Shown here one piece after another: positions 10,701 to 17,805 of a stretch of 33,757 nt of DNA. Location: the NCBI GenBank assembly GCA_022448955.1, contig JAKVCU010000018.1:1-33757 (forward strand). The letters run 5' to 3'. The notes beneath the pieces are model-generated. The model made no database searches. It was not told the origin of the DNA and saw only the letters and a list, made by a program, of their open reading frames with translations. Each line of letters opens with the position of its first letter. The stretch's first letter is position 1. The DNA is from Saprospiraceae bacterium. Lineage in GTDB: Bacteria > Bacteroidota > Bacteroidia > Chitinophagales > Saprospiraceae. The position numbers and the translations under genes were made by a program.

Positions 10701-12710
10701 GCTAGGCGTTGAAATATCCTGACTTACTTGTACCTCATCTGAAGCTGTACAAGCATTATTGGGATCTGTTGCGACAACGATATATGTTCCAGCAGCGTCG
10801 ACTGTTATGGTTGCATTATTAACATCTGAAATGATATTACCATCTGCTGTTGTCCAGTTATATGTACAATTGATACAGCCTGAAGCAGTAAGATCTACTT
10901 GGGTCGTATTACAATCCAGTGCTTGATCTGCACCTGCATCAACTGAGGGAATCACCGTATCTTCATTAACAATAACTTCATCGCTAGCAACGCAGGCATT
11001 ATTGGGATCGGTAACATTTAAGATATAAGTACCTGGAGCATCCACCGTGATAGTAGCATTATCGGGATTAGAAACGATATTTCCATCAACGCTTGTCCAA
11101 CTAAATGTACAATTAGGACAATTATCAGAATTCCCCTCTAATTGTACGCTTGTATTCACGCAAGTAAGTAGTTGATCTGCACCTGCATTGGCATCTGGGG
11201 CAGCGGTATTTTCGTCTATAATAACCTCATCTGTAGCAGAACAGTCCGTATTCAGATCAATAACCGTTAAAAGATAAGTACCTGTTTCACTAACATCTAT
11301 AGTCTGCATAGTTGAAATAGGATTACCATTTAATGACCATTCAAAGTTACAGCCCACACAATCTGTTGTTGCATTTAACTGAACGCTTGTCACTTGACAA
11401 TTTAAAGTTTGATCATCTCCGGCATTTGCAGTAGGCGCTGTTGTATTTTCTAAGACTACTACTTCGTCAAAAGAAGAACAAGCATTGTTGTTATTGGTAG
11501 CGATCAGTGTGTAAGTTCCTCCGGCGTCTACAACTGCTGTTAGACTATTAGCACCAGAAACGATATTTCCATCAATGGTTGTCCAAACAAATGTACAGTT
11601 ATCACAATTTGTTACTGAACCATCTAGCTGTGCTGTGCTTACAGAGCAGGATATAGTTTGATCGCTACCTGCATTAGTTACAGGTAAATTAATATCTTCT
11701 TCAACAACTAAATTTTGTACGAAAGTGCAGTTATTGTTATCGGTTATAGTTACTTGATTTGAACCTGCTGAAAGATTAGTAGCGATTGGTCCTATTTCTC
11801 CGCTAGACCATTGATAATTGTATGGAGCTATGCCTCCACTTGCTGAGGCAGTGGCAGTGGCTGTTGGGCTATTACAATCAATAATTGATTGGTTCTGGAT
11901 ACTTACTTGGATGGGGCTCGGTTCCCCAATAGTTGTGCTTGCGGTAGCACTGCCCGCCGCTGCATCTGTAATAGTAACGCTTGCGGCACCAGCCGGTAAA
12001 TTGATAGCAATTTCTCCATTTTCTCCATTTGACCATTGGTAGCTGTAGGGAGGTGTTCCATCAAAAGCTATTGCGATGGCACTTCCGTCCGCCCCACCGC
12101 TACAGCTAACATCCATTTCACTGCCGATAGCAGCGGTAAGCGGAATCCCGCCCCCTCCAGGTAGTAATCGTGAAATCTGAGCAGTGACTATTAGGTCTCC
12201 TCCACTACCACTTCCGTTACCCACTATTGCGGCAGCATATAAGGTAATGGTTTCGTCGTTTGCAGAAGCGGCAGGGGATGTCCAATCTACAGTCCAAGAT
12301 AAAGTAGTATTTCCAGCAAAAAATTGTGCAGGATTATGCTCATGATAAGTACGCCCTGCAGCATTGGTGATAGTTGCATTACTGCTACTATTACTCATAC
12401 TACCTGCATTGGTGTTGGAACTATTTAATGCGACCCATTGAAAACCTGCACGTGTAGCTGCTCCATTGGGATTAGCAACAGTGAGTGTCAGCGGGTAAGT
12501 TGTATTAGGCATTAGAGTAGTTGGAAGGCCAGTTATATCAACAGAACCATCAAACCCATTTGGATTACTTCCGCTGTGGCAATCTGAGCAAAGCCCATCA
12601 CCAGGTGCACCTGTTCGGCCATTGGGTGGGTTTCCTGAAAAATTATTAAATAACACCCAGATTAGAGCCATGCTAAACAGGAGCCCTAAAGATCGTTGTT
12701 TTCTTTTCAT
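7719..12710 (-). CDS. Giant T9SS protein: CXXCH domain, SprB-like/PKD-like repeats, HYR domain
   Basis: The protein is 1663 residues from the ATG at 12710. An in-frame ATG 14 codons upstream (12752) is less likely: from 12710 the sequence begins with a proper signal peptide, and CSDCH falls at residues 41-45, exactly as in the downstream paralogue. Order: signal peptide; heme-motif choice-of-anchor V-type domain (about 27-200); two SprB-like repeats; four PKD/Ig-like units starting AG(S/D/A)DQ.(I/L).C, each with paired Cys; about seven further SprB-like units (..GG.PPY.Y.WS.G...); a cadherin-like and HYR-type segment around SDNCP...FPEGETTVTYEAIDESGN; three more SprB-like units; and a T9SS sorting domain with IYPNPTDGLVDL. 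SprB-like repeats occur in gliding and attachment adhesins. The role is probably adhesion or surface structure; the heme motif is unexplained. It is the first gene of a two-gene unit with its shorter paralogue. Confidence 0.88.
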   Translation of the reverse strand: MKRKQRSLGLLFSMALIWVLFNNFSGNPPNGRTGAPGDGLCSDCHSGSNPNGFDGSVDITGLPTTLMPNTTYPLTLTVANPNGAATRAGFQWVALNSSNTNAGSMSNSSSNATITNAAGRTYHEHNPAQFFAGNTTLSWTVDWTSPAASANDETITLYAAAIVGNGSGSGGDLIVTAQISRLLPGGGGIPLTAAIGSEMDVSCSGGADGSAIAIAFDGTPPYSYQWSNGENGEIAINLPAGAASVTITDAAAGSATASTTIGEPSPIQVSIQNQSIIDCNSPTATATASASGGIAPYNYQWSSGEIGPIATNLSAGSNQVTITDNNNCTFVQNLVVEEDINLPVTNAGSDQTISCSVSTAQLDGSVTNCDNCTFVWTTIDGNIVSGANSLTAVVDAGGTYTLIATNNNNACSSFDEVVVLENTTAPTANAGDDQTLNCQVTSVQLNATTDCVGCNFEWSLNGNPISTMQTIDVSETGTYLLTVIDLNTDCSATDEVIIDENTAAPDANAGADQLLTCVNTSVQLEGNSDNCPNCTFSWTSVDGNIVSNPDNATITVDAPGTYILNVTDPNNACVASDEVIVNEDTVIPSVDAGADQALDCNTTQVDLTASGCINCTYNWTTADGNIISDVNNATITVDAAGTYIVVATDPNNACTASDEVQVSQDISTPSIVISGPLIICDGDPATLTTQVTGGTMPYTYEWNNGETSASIDVQPSVTTDYSVTVTGANGCTSTAQVTLTVNENPTANAGMDQSVCEGGSANLIASANGGTSPYSYEWSDGLGTNPMLTFTPTNTSTISVTVTDANGCTDVDEVNITVNELATITLDNQTNVSCNGDSDGSISINVGNGVDPLSFAWSNGANTQNIDNLAAGNYDLTLTNGNGCTSTFSATITEPSPLSLNPSATGETAQGADDGTATVQASGGTAPYTFAWSNGAQTQSIDGLAPDIYTVTVTDDNGCFATAEISVASFDCQITASATTTNVTCNGGEDGTLSIQVNDAQLPIDIQWSNGLNGLVQTNLMAGTYSVSITDAVNCLVIVNFTINEPDELVMVVNTQNETAAGANDGSASAVISGGTPPYTYEWSTGENTEMIENLAPGSYSLSVSDANGCVTTATFTIDAFLCSDITFEVDQVNNVCSGEANGSIDITNIQGANGELSFLWSNGEMSSSLMNLPTGEYSLTITDEANCSLSETYEITEEDNELPIVAVNSLTLSLDGDGNATLTAEQVDGGSTDNCGIASIAISQETFDCSNIGENTIDFIVTDLSGNQAVLPVIIFVQDDIAPVIICPENITSVSCGAITYMLPTVSDNCPTVSSELIEGLPPEANFPEGETTVTYEAIDESGNTESCTFLVTLANTLSANAVVTDVSCNGDSDGSIDVIVVGGTPPYEVQGETQDLAAGTYTLTIVDATGCTFGATATVAEPVLLNMEAIPQSVACFGDSDGSIIVEISGGTPPYTITDPLENLPAGTYIVSATDANGCQVETSATIMEPDELVIVVDDVQPQFTGDADMLGSITVSIEGGTGGLTFEWIKDGNVISTEEDLTDLEAGTYTLIVTDDNGCSTAQEVVVDIIVNNLEPENLTSFEIYPNPTDGLVDLQLSLNVWQSGTIQLFNVAGKQVSSLKFEGTKEFIHRIDMSMQPKGLYFIQLTLNGEQHTKRIIKQ

Positions 12711-12727
12711 TGATTTCAATTTTTGCA

Positions 12728-12757
12728 CAAAGATGACCGTCTGTAGCATCATGCTAC
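12728..12757 (-). promoter_or_regulatory. Candidate promoter and operator palindrome for the CXXCH gene pair
   Basis: On the minus strand CATCTTTG (12728-12735) is one base from the Bacteroidota -7 box TAnnTTTG and lies 18 bp ahead of the chosen start. Just upstream is a perfect 15-bp palindrome, GTAGCAT-c-ATGCTAC (12743-12757), which would fall between the -7 and -33 regions and is well placed for a repressor or activator. No convincing -33 TTTG was found. Confidence 0.4.
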
Positions 12758-12920
12758 TTCATCGAACTATTTCTTTGCCAACTTATAATTAGAACCTGGT
12801 TTACTAGATGGAAACTAAATCAGGGAGTGGTTATGGATTACAAACAAAAGCTTAAAATATAAATAATGTTCATGAAAATAGAAGACAATTGTTTAAATGT
12901 CAAGCTTCTTACACTAAATA

Positions 12921-13529
12921 CTATAAGTTTTCCGCTTTAAGCATCTTTAAGATGTGCATTCCTTTTCCGTAGAGTACTTCTATACTATCGGCTGTAATCA
13001 GTCTATTTTTCCGATAGATAATAAGGAAATAATTTAATCCTTCTAACGTCCAGCCTTGTTCGAATGAAAAGAAATGAAGAAAATCTGGTTTCAAGGAATA
13101 ACGAATAAAGTCTTCGTCATCGCCATTAAGTTGGTATTGATTAGAAAATTTAGGGTAATCAAGGAAGTCAATATCATTTTGGAGGCCCAGCCAGTTTGCA
13201 GCTTTGTCAAAGAATTTTTCAGGTTGCATCAAGAACTGGGGAAGACCAAGTTTTCTAGAATCGATAAAGAAAACAGTTTGAGCCATTCGTTTGCTATTGT
13301 TTCCAAACCCCTTAATGAAATGATAATCGAAGATATACATATTGGTTTCCATCAAACCATCCCTTTTTTGCAATAGATGGCGGATTTGGCGTCGTCTTCC
13401 CTTTTTAAATAGATAAAAATCTTTCAAGAGGCTTTCAAGCCCCCAATCATCTTGGTCCACATATTCGAAAGCAATTTTGTTCCCAACTTGTCTGAGCATT
13501 TGTGTCCTAAGTGGCGTACTTTTTTTCAT
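12921..13529 (-). CDS. Uncharacterised conserved-looking protein
   Basis: This is a 202-residue protein that I cannot assign to a named family. It has no signal peptide or membrane segment, so it is probably cytoplasmic or at least not exported by Sec. Visible features are a basic N-terminal region (KKGRRRQIRHLLQKRDG), a central beta-rich stretch (MYIFDYHFIKGFGNNSKRMAQTVFFI) of the kind seen in small uncharacterised Bacteroidota proteins, and an aromatic-rich C-terminal half ending HILKMLKAENL. The ATG at 13529 is in a usual context. It is flanked by the CXXCH gene pair on one side and metK on the other, more than 160 bp from each start or stop, so it looks monocistronic. Several inverted repeats lie directly ahead of its start. 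Confidence 0.75.
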   Translation of the reverse strand: MKKSTPLRTQMLRQVGNKIAFEYVDQDDWGLESLLKDFYLFKKGRRRQIRHLLQKRDGLMETNMYIFDYHFIKGFGNNSKRMAQTVFFIDSRKLGLPQFLMQPEKFFDKAANWLGLQNDIDFLDYPKFSNQYQLNGDDEDFIRYSLKPDFLHFFSFEQGWTLEGLNYFLIIYRKNRLITADSIEVLYGKGMHILKMLKAENL

Positions 13530-13535
13530 CTGTTT

Positions 13536-13576
13536 GAAATTTTTCTACAAGCGGCAAAATGCAGAAAAATTTCTGC
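13536..13576 (-). promoter_or_regulatory. Cluster of inverted repeats ahead of the uncharacterised gene
   Basis: Two overlapping symmetric structures lie 7-47 bp upstream of the 13529 start. One is a 10-bp inverted repeat GAAATTTTTC (13536-13545) / GAAAAATTTC (13564-13573). The other is a 16-bp near-continuous palindrome GCAGAAA-aa-TTTCTGC (13561-13576). They share the right-hand sequence and could be alternative structures or binding sites. The rest of the 331-bp gap to metK holds only the metK terminator. Confidence 0.4.
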
Positions 13577-13802
13577 ACAAATGGAACTGCTTTGCTACCA
13601 CATAATCTTTTTTACAAACCTAAAGGCCTAAGGCGGATGATTAATAAAGATCATGCTCGTTTCATCTATTTCGATTTTTCTGCAACTTTAGATATACAGC
13701 ATTTTGGATACTATATAAGCATATGTCCAATAATAATGCTTAGAACTGCTACTTTTGTAGCTTCGGCCCGTCAGCTCGAAACTCGTTTAATAATTATCCC
13801 TA

Positions 13803-13840
13803 TAAAAATAGGGTAATAACCTTAAAGTTACTACCCTATT
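13803..13840 (-). terminator. Terminator of metK
   Basis: On the minus strand a 14-bp stem (13827-13840 pairing with 13807-13820, one A-C mismatch) encloses a 6-nt loop and is followed by a T5 run. It starts 20 bp beyond the metK stop. A smaller hairpin, CCCTAT-aaaa-ATAGGG (13798-13813), overlaps its distal arm. Confidence 0.75.
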
Positions 13841-13860
13841 ATAGAATGATCATAATAATT

Positions 13861-15114
13861 TTATAATCCAAAGGCTGCTTTAATAGCATCCACGTAGTCT
13901 AATTTTTCCCAAGTGAAGGTTTCTACTTCGATTATTTTCACTTCACCTGATCCATTTTTGAAGCTTACTGTTTTGATTTCTGGCGTTCGCCCCATGTGGC
14001 CATAAGCAGCAGATTCAGAATAGATTGGTGTACGTAACTTCAAGCGGTTTTCGATGGCATAAGGCCGCATATCAAAGACTTCTTCGACTTTAGCTGCAAT
14101 TTGGCTATCATTCATATTTACTTTAGCAGAACCATAAGTTTGGACATAGATATTAGTTGGTTTTGCTACTCCAATTGCGTAAGATACCTGAACCAGTACC
14201 TCATCACAAACACCTGCTGCCACTAGGTTTTTAGCAATGTGGCGAGTTGCATAAGCTGCAGAGCGATCTACTTTAGAAGGATCTTTTCCAGAGAATGCGC
14301 CTCCCCCGTGTGCGCCTTTACCACCATAAGTATCTACAATGATTTTACGGCCTGTCAGTCCGGTATCACCATGCGGGCCACCGATCACAAACTTTCCAGT
14401 TGGGTTGATATGATAAGTGATCTCGTCATTAAAAAGCTGCTGATTTTTTTCTTTTAGCTTTGCTTTCACTTTAGGGATAACAATTTCAATGACATCCTTA
14501 CGGATTTGTGCTAACATGGTATCATCATCAGCAAAATCATCATGCTGAGTAGACACTACGATTGTATCAATACGTTGAGGAATATTATCATCTGAGTATT
14601 CGATAGTGACCTGTGATTTAGAATCAGGACGTAGGTAAGTCATTTCTTTACCTTCTTTACGAATAGCTGCTAATTCTTCAAGGATACGATGAGAAAGGTC
14701 TAATGCTAATGGCATGTAGTTCTCTGTCTCGTTTGTCGCATATCCGAACATCATACCTTGATCACCGGCACCTTGATCTTCCGGATTAGCGCGTTCTACA
14801 CCTTGATTAATATCTGGAGACTGTTCATGAATAGCTGAAAGTACACCACAAGACTTAGCTTCGAACATATACTCTGACTTGGTATAACCGATGCTTTCAA
14901 TTACATCTCTCGCAATTTGTTGAACATCTAAGTAAGTTGTTGTTTTCACTTCGCCCGCAAGAACGACTTGCCCCGTTGTAACTAGGGTTTCACAAGCCAC
15001 TTTTGAACTTGGATCGAATGCAATAAAGTGATCAACTAAAGCGTCTGAAATCTGATCTGCTACCTTATCAGGATGCCCCTCAGAAACAGACTCAGATGTA
15101 AACAAGTAAGGCAT
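13861..15114 (-). CDS. metK: S-adenosylmethionine synthetase
   Basis: This cytoplasmic enzyme makes S-adenosylmethionine from methionine and ATP. At 417 residues it has the normal length for the long bacterial MetK form. Family signatures are clear: the N-terminal [17 protein letters not shown] with the ATP-site His, the [12 protein letters not shown] loop, the glycine-rich [20 protein letters not shown], and [19 protein letters not shown]. It is preceded by a promoter-like sequence and followed by a terminator, so it is probably transcribed alone even though the two upstream genes have the same orientation. No SAM riboswitch fold was recognised in the 121-bp leader. Confidence 0.98.
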   Translation of the reverse strand: MPYLFTSESVSEGHPDKVADQISDALVDHFIAFDPSSKVACETLVTTGQVVLAGEVKTTTYLDVQQIARDVIESIGYTKSEYMFEAKSCGVLSAIHEQSPDINQGVERANPEDQGAGDQGMMFGYATNETENYMPLALDLSHRILEELAAIRKEGKEMTYLRPDSKSQVTIEYSDDNIPQRIDTIVVSTQHDDFADDDTMLAQIRKDVIEIVIPKVKAKLKEKNQQLFNDEITYHINPTGKFVIGGPHGDTGLTGRKIIVDTYGGKGAHGGGAFSGKDPSKVDRSAAYATRHIAKNLVAAGVCDEVLVQVSYAIGVAKPTNIYVQTYGSAKVNMNDSQIAAKVEEVFDMRPYAIENRLKLRTPIYSESAAYGHMGRTPEIKTVSFKNGSGEVKIIEVETFTWEKLDYVDAIKAAFGL

Positions 15115-15204
15115 ATTATTATTTTTTTATTTTCTAACTGATGAATATTAATCAATTGTTGATAGGTTATTTTCAATTTTTAGGATACCTATCTTTTACT
15201 CGTG

Positions 15205-15232
15205 CAAAAATAGAAATATCCTGAAAAACAAA
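15205..15232 (-). promoter_or_regulatory. Promoter of metK (TTTG ... TATTTTTG)
   Basis: On the minus strand TTTG (15229-15232) is followed after 16 nt by TATTTTTG (15205-15212), a full match to the Bacteroidota -7 consensus TAnnTTTG; the spacing is slightly short. It lies just past the stop of the upstream gene, giving metK a leader of about 85 nt. That leader contains a weak GATAGGT/ACCTATC pair (15161-15193). Confidence 0.6.
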
Positions 15233-15235
15233 GAA

Positions 15236-15856
15236 TTATTTTATTTCAACGGATAACATTGGCAGGATTTCGTCTTTGGTATGCAAAAATCCTTCTAATT
15301 TATCCCCTATCACAACAGGTCCAACACCTGCTGGTGTACCAGTATATATGATATCCCCCATTTGTAGTTTAAAGAACTTGGATACGTAAACAATAATCTG
15401 ATCGATAGAAAAGATCATATCCTTTGTATTTCCTTTTTGAACTATGGTACCATTTTTATGCAATTCAAATTCAATGGCAGTACGATTAAGGTTATATAGA
15501 CTGACAAAATCGCTTATAGGTGCTGCTCCATCAAATCCTTTGGCAATTTCCCAAGGGTGGCCTTTTTGTTTACATTCAGTTTGGAGATCTCTTGCTGTAA
15601 AATCTATTCCTAGGGCAACTTGTTCGTAATATTTATGAGCATAAGATGGTTGGATATGGCGGCCATTCTTACAAATTTTGACCACTAGTTCTAGTTCGTA
15701 ATGAAGGTCATTTGTGAATTCCGGATAATAAAAAGGTTTATTATTGACCAATAAAGCCGATGGCGGTTTCATAAAGATCATTGGTTTAGAAGGAACCGGA
15801 TTATTTAGTTCCTTAGCATGATCGCTATAATTTCTTCCGATACAGATTACTTTCAT
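15236..15856 (-). CDS. Fumarylacetoacetate hydrolase family protein (acylpyruvase/FAHD1-like)
   Basis: This 206-residue protein has the compact single-domain form of the FAH superfamily. It starts IGRNYSDHAKEL, keeps the metal-ligand region with ELELVVKI (the E.E pair) and GIDFTARDLQ (the Asp), then KGFDGAAPISDF, and the C-terminal GDIIYTGTPAGVGPV loop. Single-domain members hydrolyse acylpyruvates or decarboxylate oxaloacetate in the cytoplasm; the precise substrate cannot be read from sequence. It begins 40 bp after the pdxH stop with no terminator between, so a pdxH-FAH transcript is likely. The length and motifs are normal. Confidence 0.9.
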   Translation of the reverse strand: MKVICIGRNYSDHAKELNNPVPSKPMIFMKPPSALLVNNKPFYYPEFTNDLHYELELVVKICKNGRHIQPSYAHKYYEQVALGIDFTARDLQTECKQKGHPWEIAKGFDGAAPISDFVSLYNLNRTAIEFELHKNGTIVQKGNTKDMIFSIDQIIVYVSKFFKLQMGDIIYTGTPAGVGPVVIGDKLEGFLHTKDEILPMLSVEIK

Positions 15857-15896
15857 TAATACTTCTTTATTATAAGTCCCTTTTCAAAATTTACAT

Positions 15897-16541
15897 CTAG
15901 GGTGCTAAACGCTTAATATGCCATTTTTGACTTCCGTCCAATTCAAAGGCAATTCGGTCGTGTAGCCGGCTGGGTCGCCCTTGCCAAAATTCGATAAACT
16001 TAGGTTGCAGCAAAAAACCGCCCCAATGCTCTGGTCTGGGTAGCGCATCAGTATCCTTATATTCTTTTTGCAGCGCTTGGACATTATTTTCCAGTAAAGT
16101 TCTATTATTGATAACTTGGCTTTGTGGAGAGGCCCATGCCCCGATTTGACTAGCTTTTGGACGGCTTTTAAAATATGCATTAGAAGTTTCCGATGGGACT
16201 TTGACTACCTTACCCTCAATTCTTATTTGGCGCTGTAGTTCATGCCAGAGAAAAGTCATAGCAGCTTTTGGGTTAGCAGCTAATTGTGCTCCCTTGCGGC
16301 TATTATAATTGGTATAAAATACAAAGCCTGCCTCATCAAAGGATTTGAGCAATACAATTCTAGCTGAAGGTTGCCCAGATAAATCAGCGGTAGCTAATGT
16401 AAATGCGTTTGGTTCTGGTATTTTTGCCTTCATGGCTTCTTCAAACCAAACTTTGAATTGTTGAAATGGATTTTTTACAATATCTGATTCATCCAAAGAT
16501 TGTTTACTATAATCCTCTCGCAAATCTTGAATATTCAGCAT
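15897..16541 (-). CDS. pdxH: Pyridoxamine 5'-phosphate oxidase
   Basis: This FMN-dependent enzyme oxidises pyridoxine or pyridoxamine 5'-phosphate to pyridoxal 5'-phosphate (vitamin B6 synthesis and salvage, cytoplasm). At 214 residues it is close to the usual 210-220. Family features include ATADLSGQPSARIVLLK, FYTNYNSRKGAQLAANP with the FMN-contacting region, FLWHELQRQIRIEGKV, the SRPKASQIGAWASPQSQ stretch, and the C-terminal FWQGRPSRLHDRI signature. The start at 16541 sits about 23 bp from a full TAnnTTTG box. It is the first gene of a likely two-gene unit with the FAH family gene. Confidence 0.97.
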   Translation of the reverse strand: MLNIQDLREDYSKQSLDESDIVKNPFQQFKVWFEEAMKAKIPEPNAFTLATADLSGQPSARIVLLKSFDEAGFVFYTNYNSRKGAQLAANPKAAMTFLWHELQRQIRIEGKVVKVPSETSNAYFKSRPKASQIGAWASPQSQVINNRTLLENNVQALQKEYKDTDALPRPEHWGGFLLQPKFIEFWQGRPSRLHDRIAFELDGSQKWHIKRLAP

Positions 16542-16563
16542 ACGATCTGATGATTTTGAAGCG

Positions 16564-16571
16564 CAAAGATA
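16564..16571 (-). promoter_or_regulatory. Candidate -7 promoter box of pdxH
   Basis: On the minus strand TATCTTTG matches TAnnTTTG exactly and lies 23 bp ahead of the pdxH ATG, giving a leader of roughly 15-18 nt. No good -33 TTTG is present at the expected distance. Confidence 0.5.
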
Positions 16572-16693
16572 GGTATTCTACACATTAAAAATGAGTTAAT
16601 TACCAACACAAAATTTATTGTTTCTATTTTCTAGACCATGTACATAGCTCAACTTTAGTAATTAGGAAGAGTAAATATCATGATTAGCTGTAT

Positions 16694-16723
16694 AAAAAAT
16701 CCCTGTCAAATAAATTGACAGGG
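16694..16723 (-). terminator. Cassette copy 1, distal terminator
   Basis: Minus-strand stem CCCTGTCAA / TTGACAGGG (16701-16723, 9 bp, 5-nt loop) followed by A then T6. The same stem with a different loop occurs in copy 2, which supports selection on structure. Confidence 0.8.
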
Positions 16724-16782
16724 ACAATACATAAAACAAACACTATGAACAACACTAAAATCTTTTGGCAAGTATTTTGGAT

Positions 16783-16809
16783 AAAAAAACCCCCGATTCT
16801 ACTCGGGGG
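16783..16809 (-). terminator. Cassette copy 1, proximal terminator
   Basis: Minus-strand stem CCCCCGA / TCGGGGG (16790-16809, 6-nt loop) followed directly by T7. It begins 9 bp after the TAG of the decayed small frame. Confidence 0.85.
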
Positions 16810-16818
16810 CAACAAAAA

Positions 16819-16872
16819 CTATGAACAAACACTCACCCAATTGGTATCTTTAAAAGCAATATGCTTTAATAT
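16819..16872 (-). pseudogene. 3' remnant of the 32-residue peptide gene
   Basis: Seventeen codons and a TAG stop correspond to the end of the small gene in copy 2: KHIAFKDTNWVSVCS here against KRIAYKETNWVSVCS there. An in-frame TAA lies just upstream (16873-16875) and no ATG is available; alignment suggests a 1-nt deletion near the AAATATTAAAG segment. The four differences over 15 shared codons are H/R, I/I (synonymous), F/Y and D/E, as expected if both copies were once translated. Confidence 0.55.
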
Positions 16873-17316
16873 TTATAATTAATAGAAGCTTAGAAGTCAG
16901 AGGTAATTGATCTATTCAACTAACATAAAATCCCTCTATTTCGTAAAACCAATAATAGATTATTCCCAATGCTTACATACTCTCTCTTCACCCGCACTAC
17001 TAGATAAAATTTATGATCAGTAATCCGTTAATACTCATCGAAAAAATCATACTATTGATTGCTTCAACTCAAAGGTAAAATCAAAAAAATAACAAATTGA
17101 TTTTGGTTTTTAGCGATTATCATTTTAGCCGCTTTACATATACAAAGTAAGTGCAAATACAAGTCTTTTTAAACACACCATACACTATATTTGTGACATA
17201 CTTATTACTAAACTAATAACCAAATAAATGTTATGTAATCATCTAACTATCTCTTTTTAAAATTATTACAATTAGATTACTAATAAAAAAACCATCAATT
17301 TGTTTCAAAATATAAC

Positions 17317-17351
17317 ATAGCAAAAAGCTATTTTTTTTAAAAAAAATAGCT
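17317..17351. other. 26-bp perfect A/T-core palindrome with overlapping hairpin
   Basis: AGCTA, eight T, eight A, TAGCT (17326-17351) is a perfect palindrome with no spacer. Overlapping it on the plus strand, ATAGC-aaaaa-GCTAT (17317-17331) followed by a T run (17332-17338) forms a weak rho-independent terminator; on the minus strand the palindrome is followed by T5. It may act as a bidirectional terminator or as a bent, cruciform-prone site. Confidence 0.6.
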
Positions 17352-17705
17352 AGGAGGTGAAGTACAGCACCCAAACAAATGTTTCTCAAATACCAATTAT
17401 GACCAGATGGGTGATTACAACAAAAAAGAAGGTATTTAGAGATTGATATTTTAAGAAAGTTTTAACTAAAAATGGATGGTTACTCATGTAGATTCCTACA
17501 GGCAATTCAGCCAGTCCAAAAGATTAGATTTTAGCTGCTTTCAACAGCTGTTGGAATGGGTAGATGTTCTTTTGAAGAATTATATGTCAATAACCAATTT
17601 ATCACATGTGAAGGAATCAGTACCAGACAGATTCTAAAATAAGGAATAGATTTTATTTCAATTTTTGCAATTGGTAGGAATGAGATAAGAAGATGAGGTA
17701 CAAAA

Positions 17706-17736
17706 ATAAAAAACCCTGTCAATTCTTTGACAGGGG
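17706..17736 (-). terminator. Cassette copy 2, distal terminator
   Basis: Minus-strand stem CCCTGTCAA / TTGACAGGG (17714-17735, 4-nt loop) followed by T6 and a further T5. The stem is identical to copy 1 while the loop sequence differs. Confidence 0.85.
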
Positions 17737-17805
17737 CAATACATAAAACAAACACTATGAACAACACTAAGATCTTTATTCGAGCCATTGGCTCTTTTGG
17801 GTGGT

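Larger units (their letters stand above)
16694..16872 (-). repeat. Small-peptide/double-terminator cassette, copy 1 (decayed)
   Basis: Copy 1 shares three blocks with copy 2: a block around 16724-16766 (CAATACATAAAACAAACACT, then ATGAACAACACTAA, read on plus), the 20-bp hairpin CCCCCGA-ttctac-TCGGGGG (16790-16809), and about 16815-16872 with the frame end. The spacer between the hairpins differs (TGGCAAGTATTTTGGATA here). On the minus strand each hairpin is followed by T6-T7. The motif GTTCATAG precedes both terminators, so the cassette itself is built of two related half-units. Confidence 0.75.

Noticed and set aside
7719-12710. Repeated DNA inside the giant gene as a CRISPR or mobile repeat
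   Set aside because: The repeats are in frame, diverged and correspond to SprB-like and PKD-like protein modules.
13559-13816. Plus-strand 85-codon frame between the uncharacterised gene and metK
   Set aside because: It overlaps inverted repeats and the metK terminator, has no recognisable domain, and lies antisense to regulatory sequence of the flanking genes.
15115-15235. SAM riboswitch in the metK leader
   Set aside because: No SAM-I, SAM-II or SAM-IV core could be matched by eye in the 121-bp leader; only a weak 7-bp pair and a promoter were seen.
16743-16884. Plus-strand frames starting ATGAACAACACTAA and ATGAACAAACACTC in the cassettes, resembling leader peptides
   Set aside because: The terminator T runs are on the minus strand only. 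The copies diverge into unrelated or prematurely stopped peptides on the plus strand, while the minus-strand frame changes conservatively.
17352-17381. Perfect Shine-Dalgarno AGGAGGTGA as a sign of a gene
   Set aside because: The nearest ATG is 18 nt away and its frame has only 7 codons; Bacteroidota rarely use such sites.
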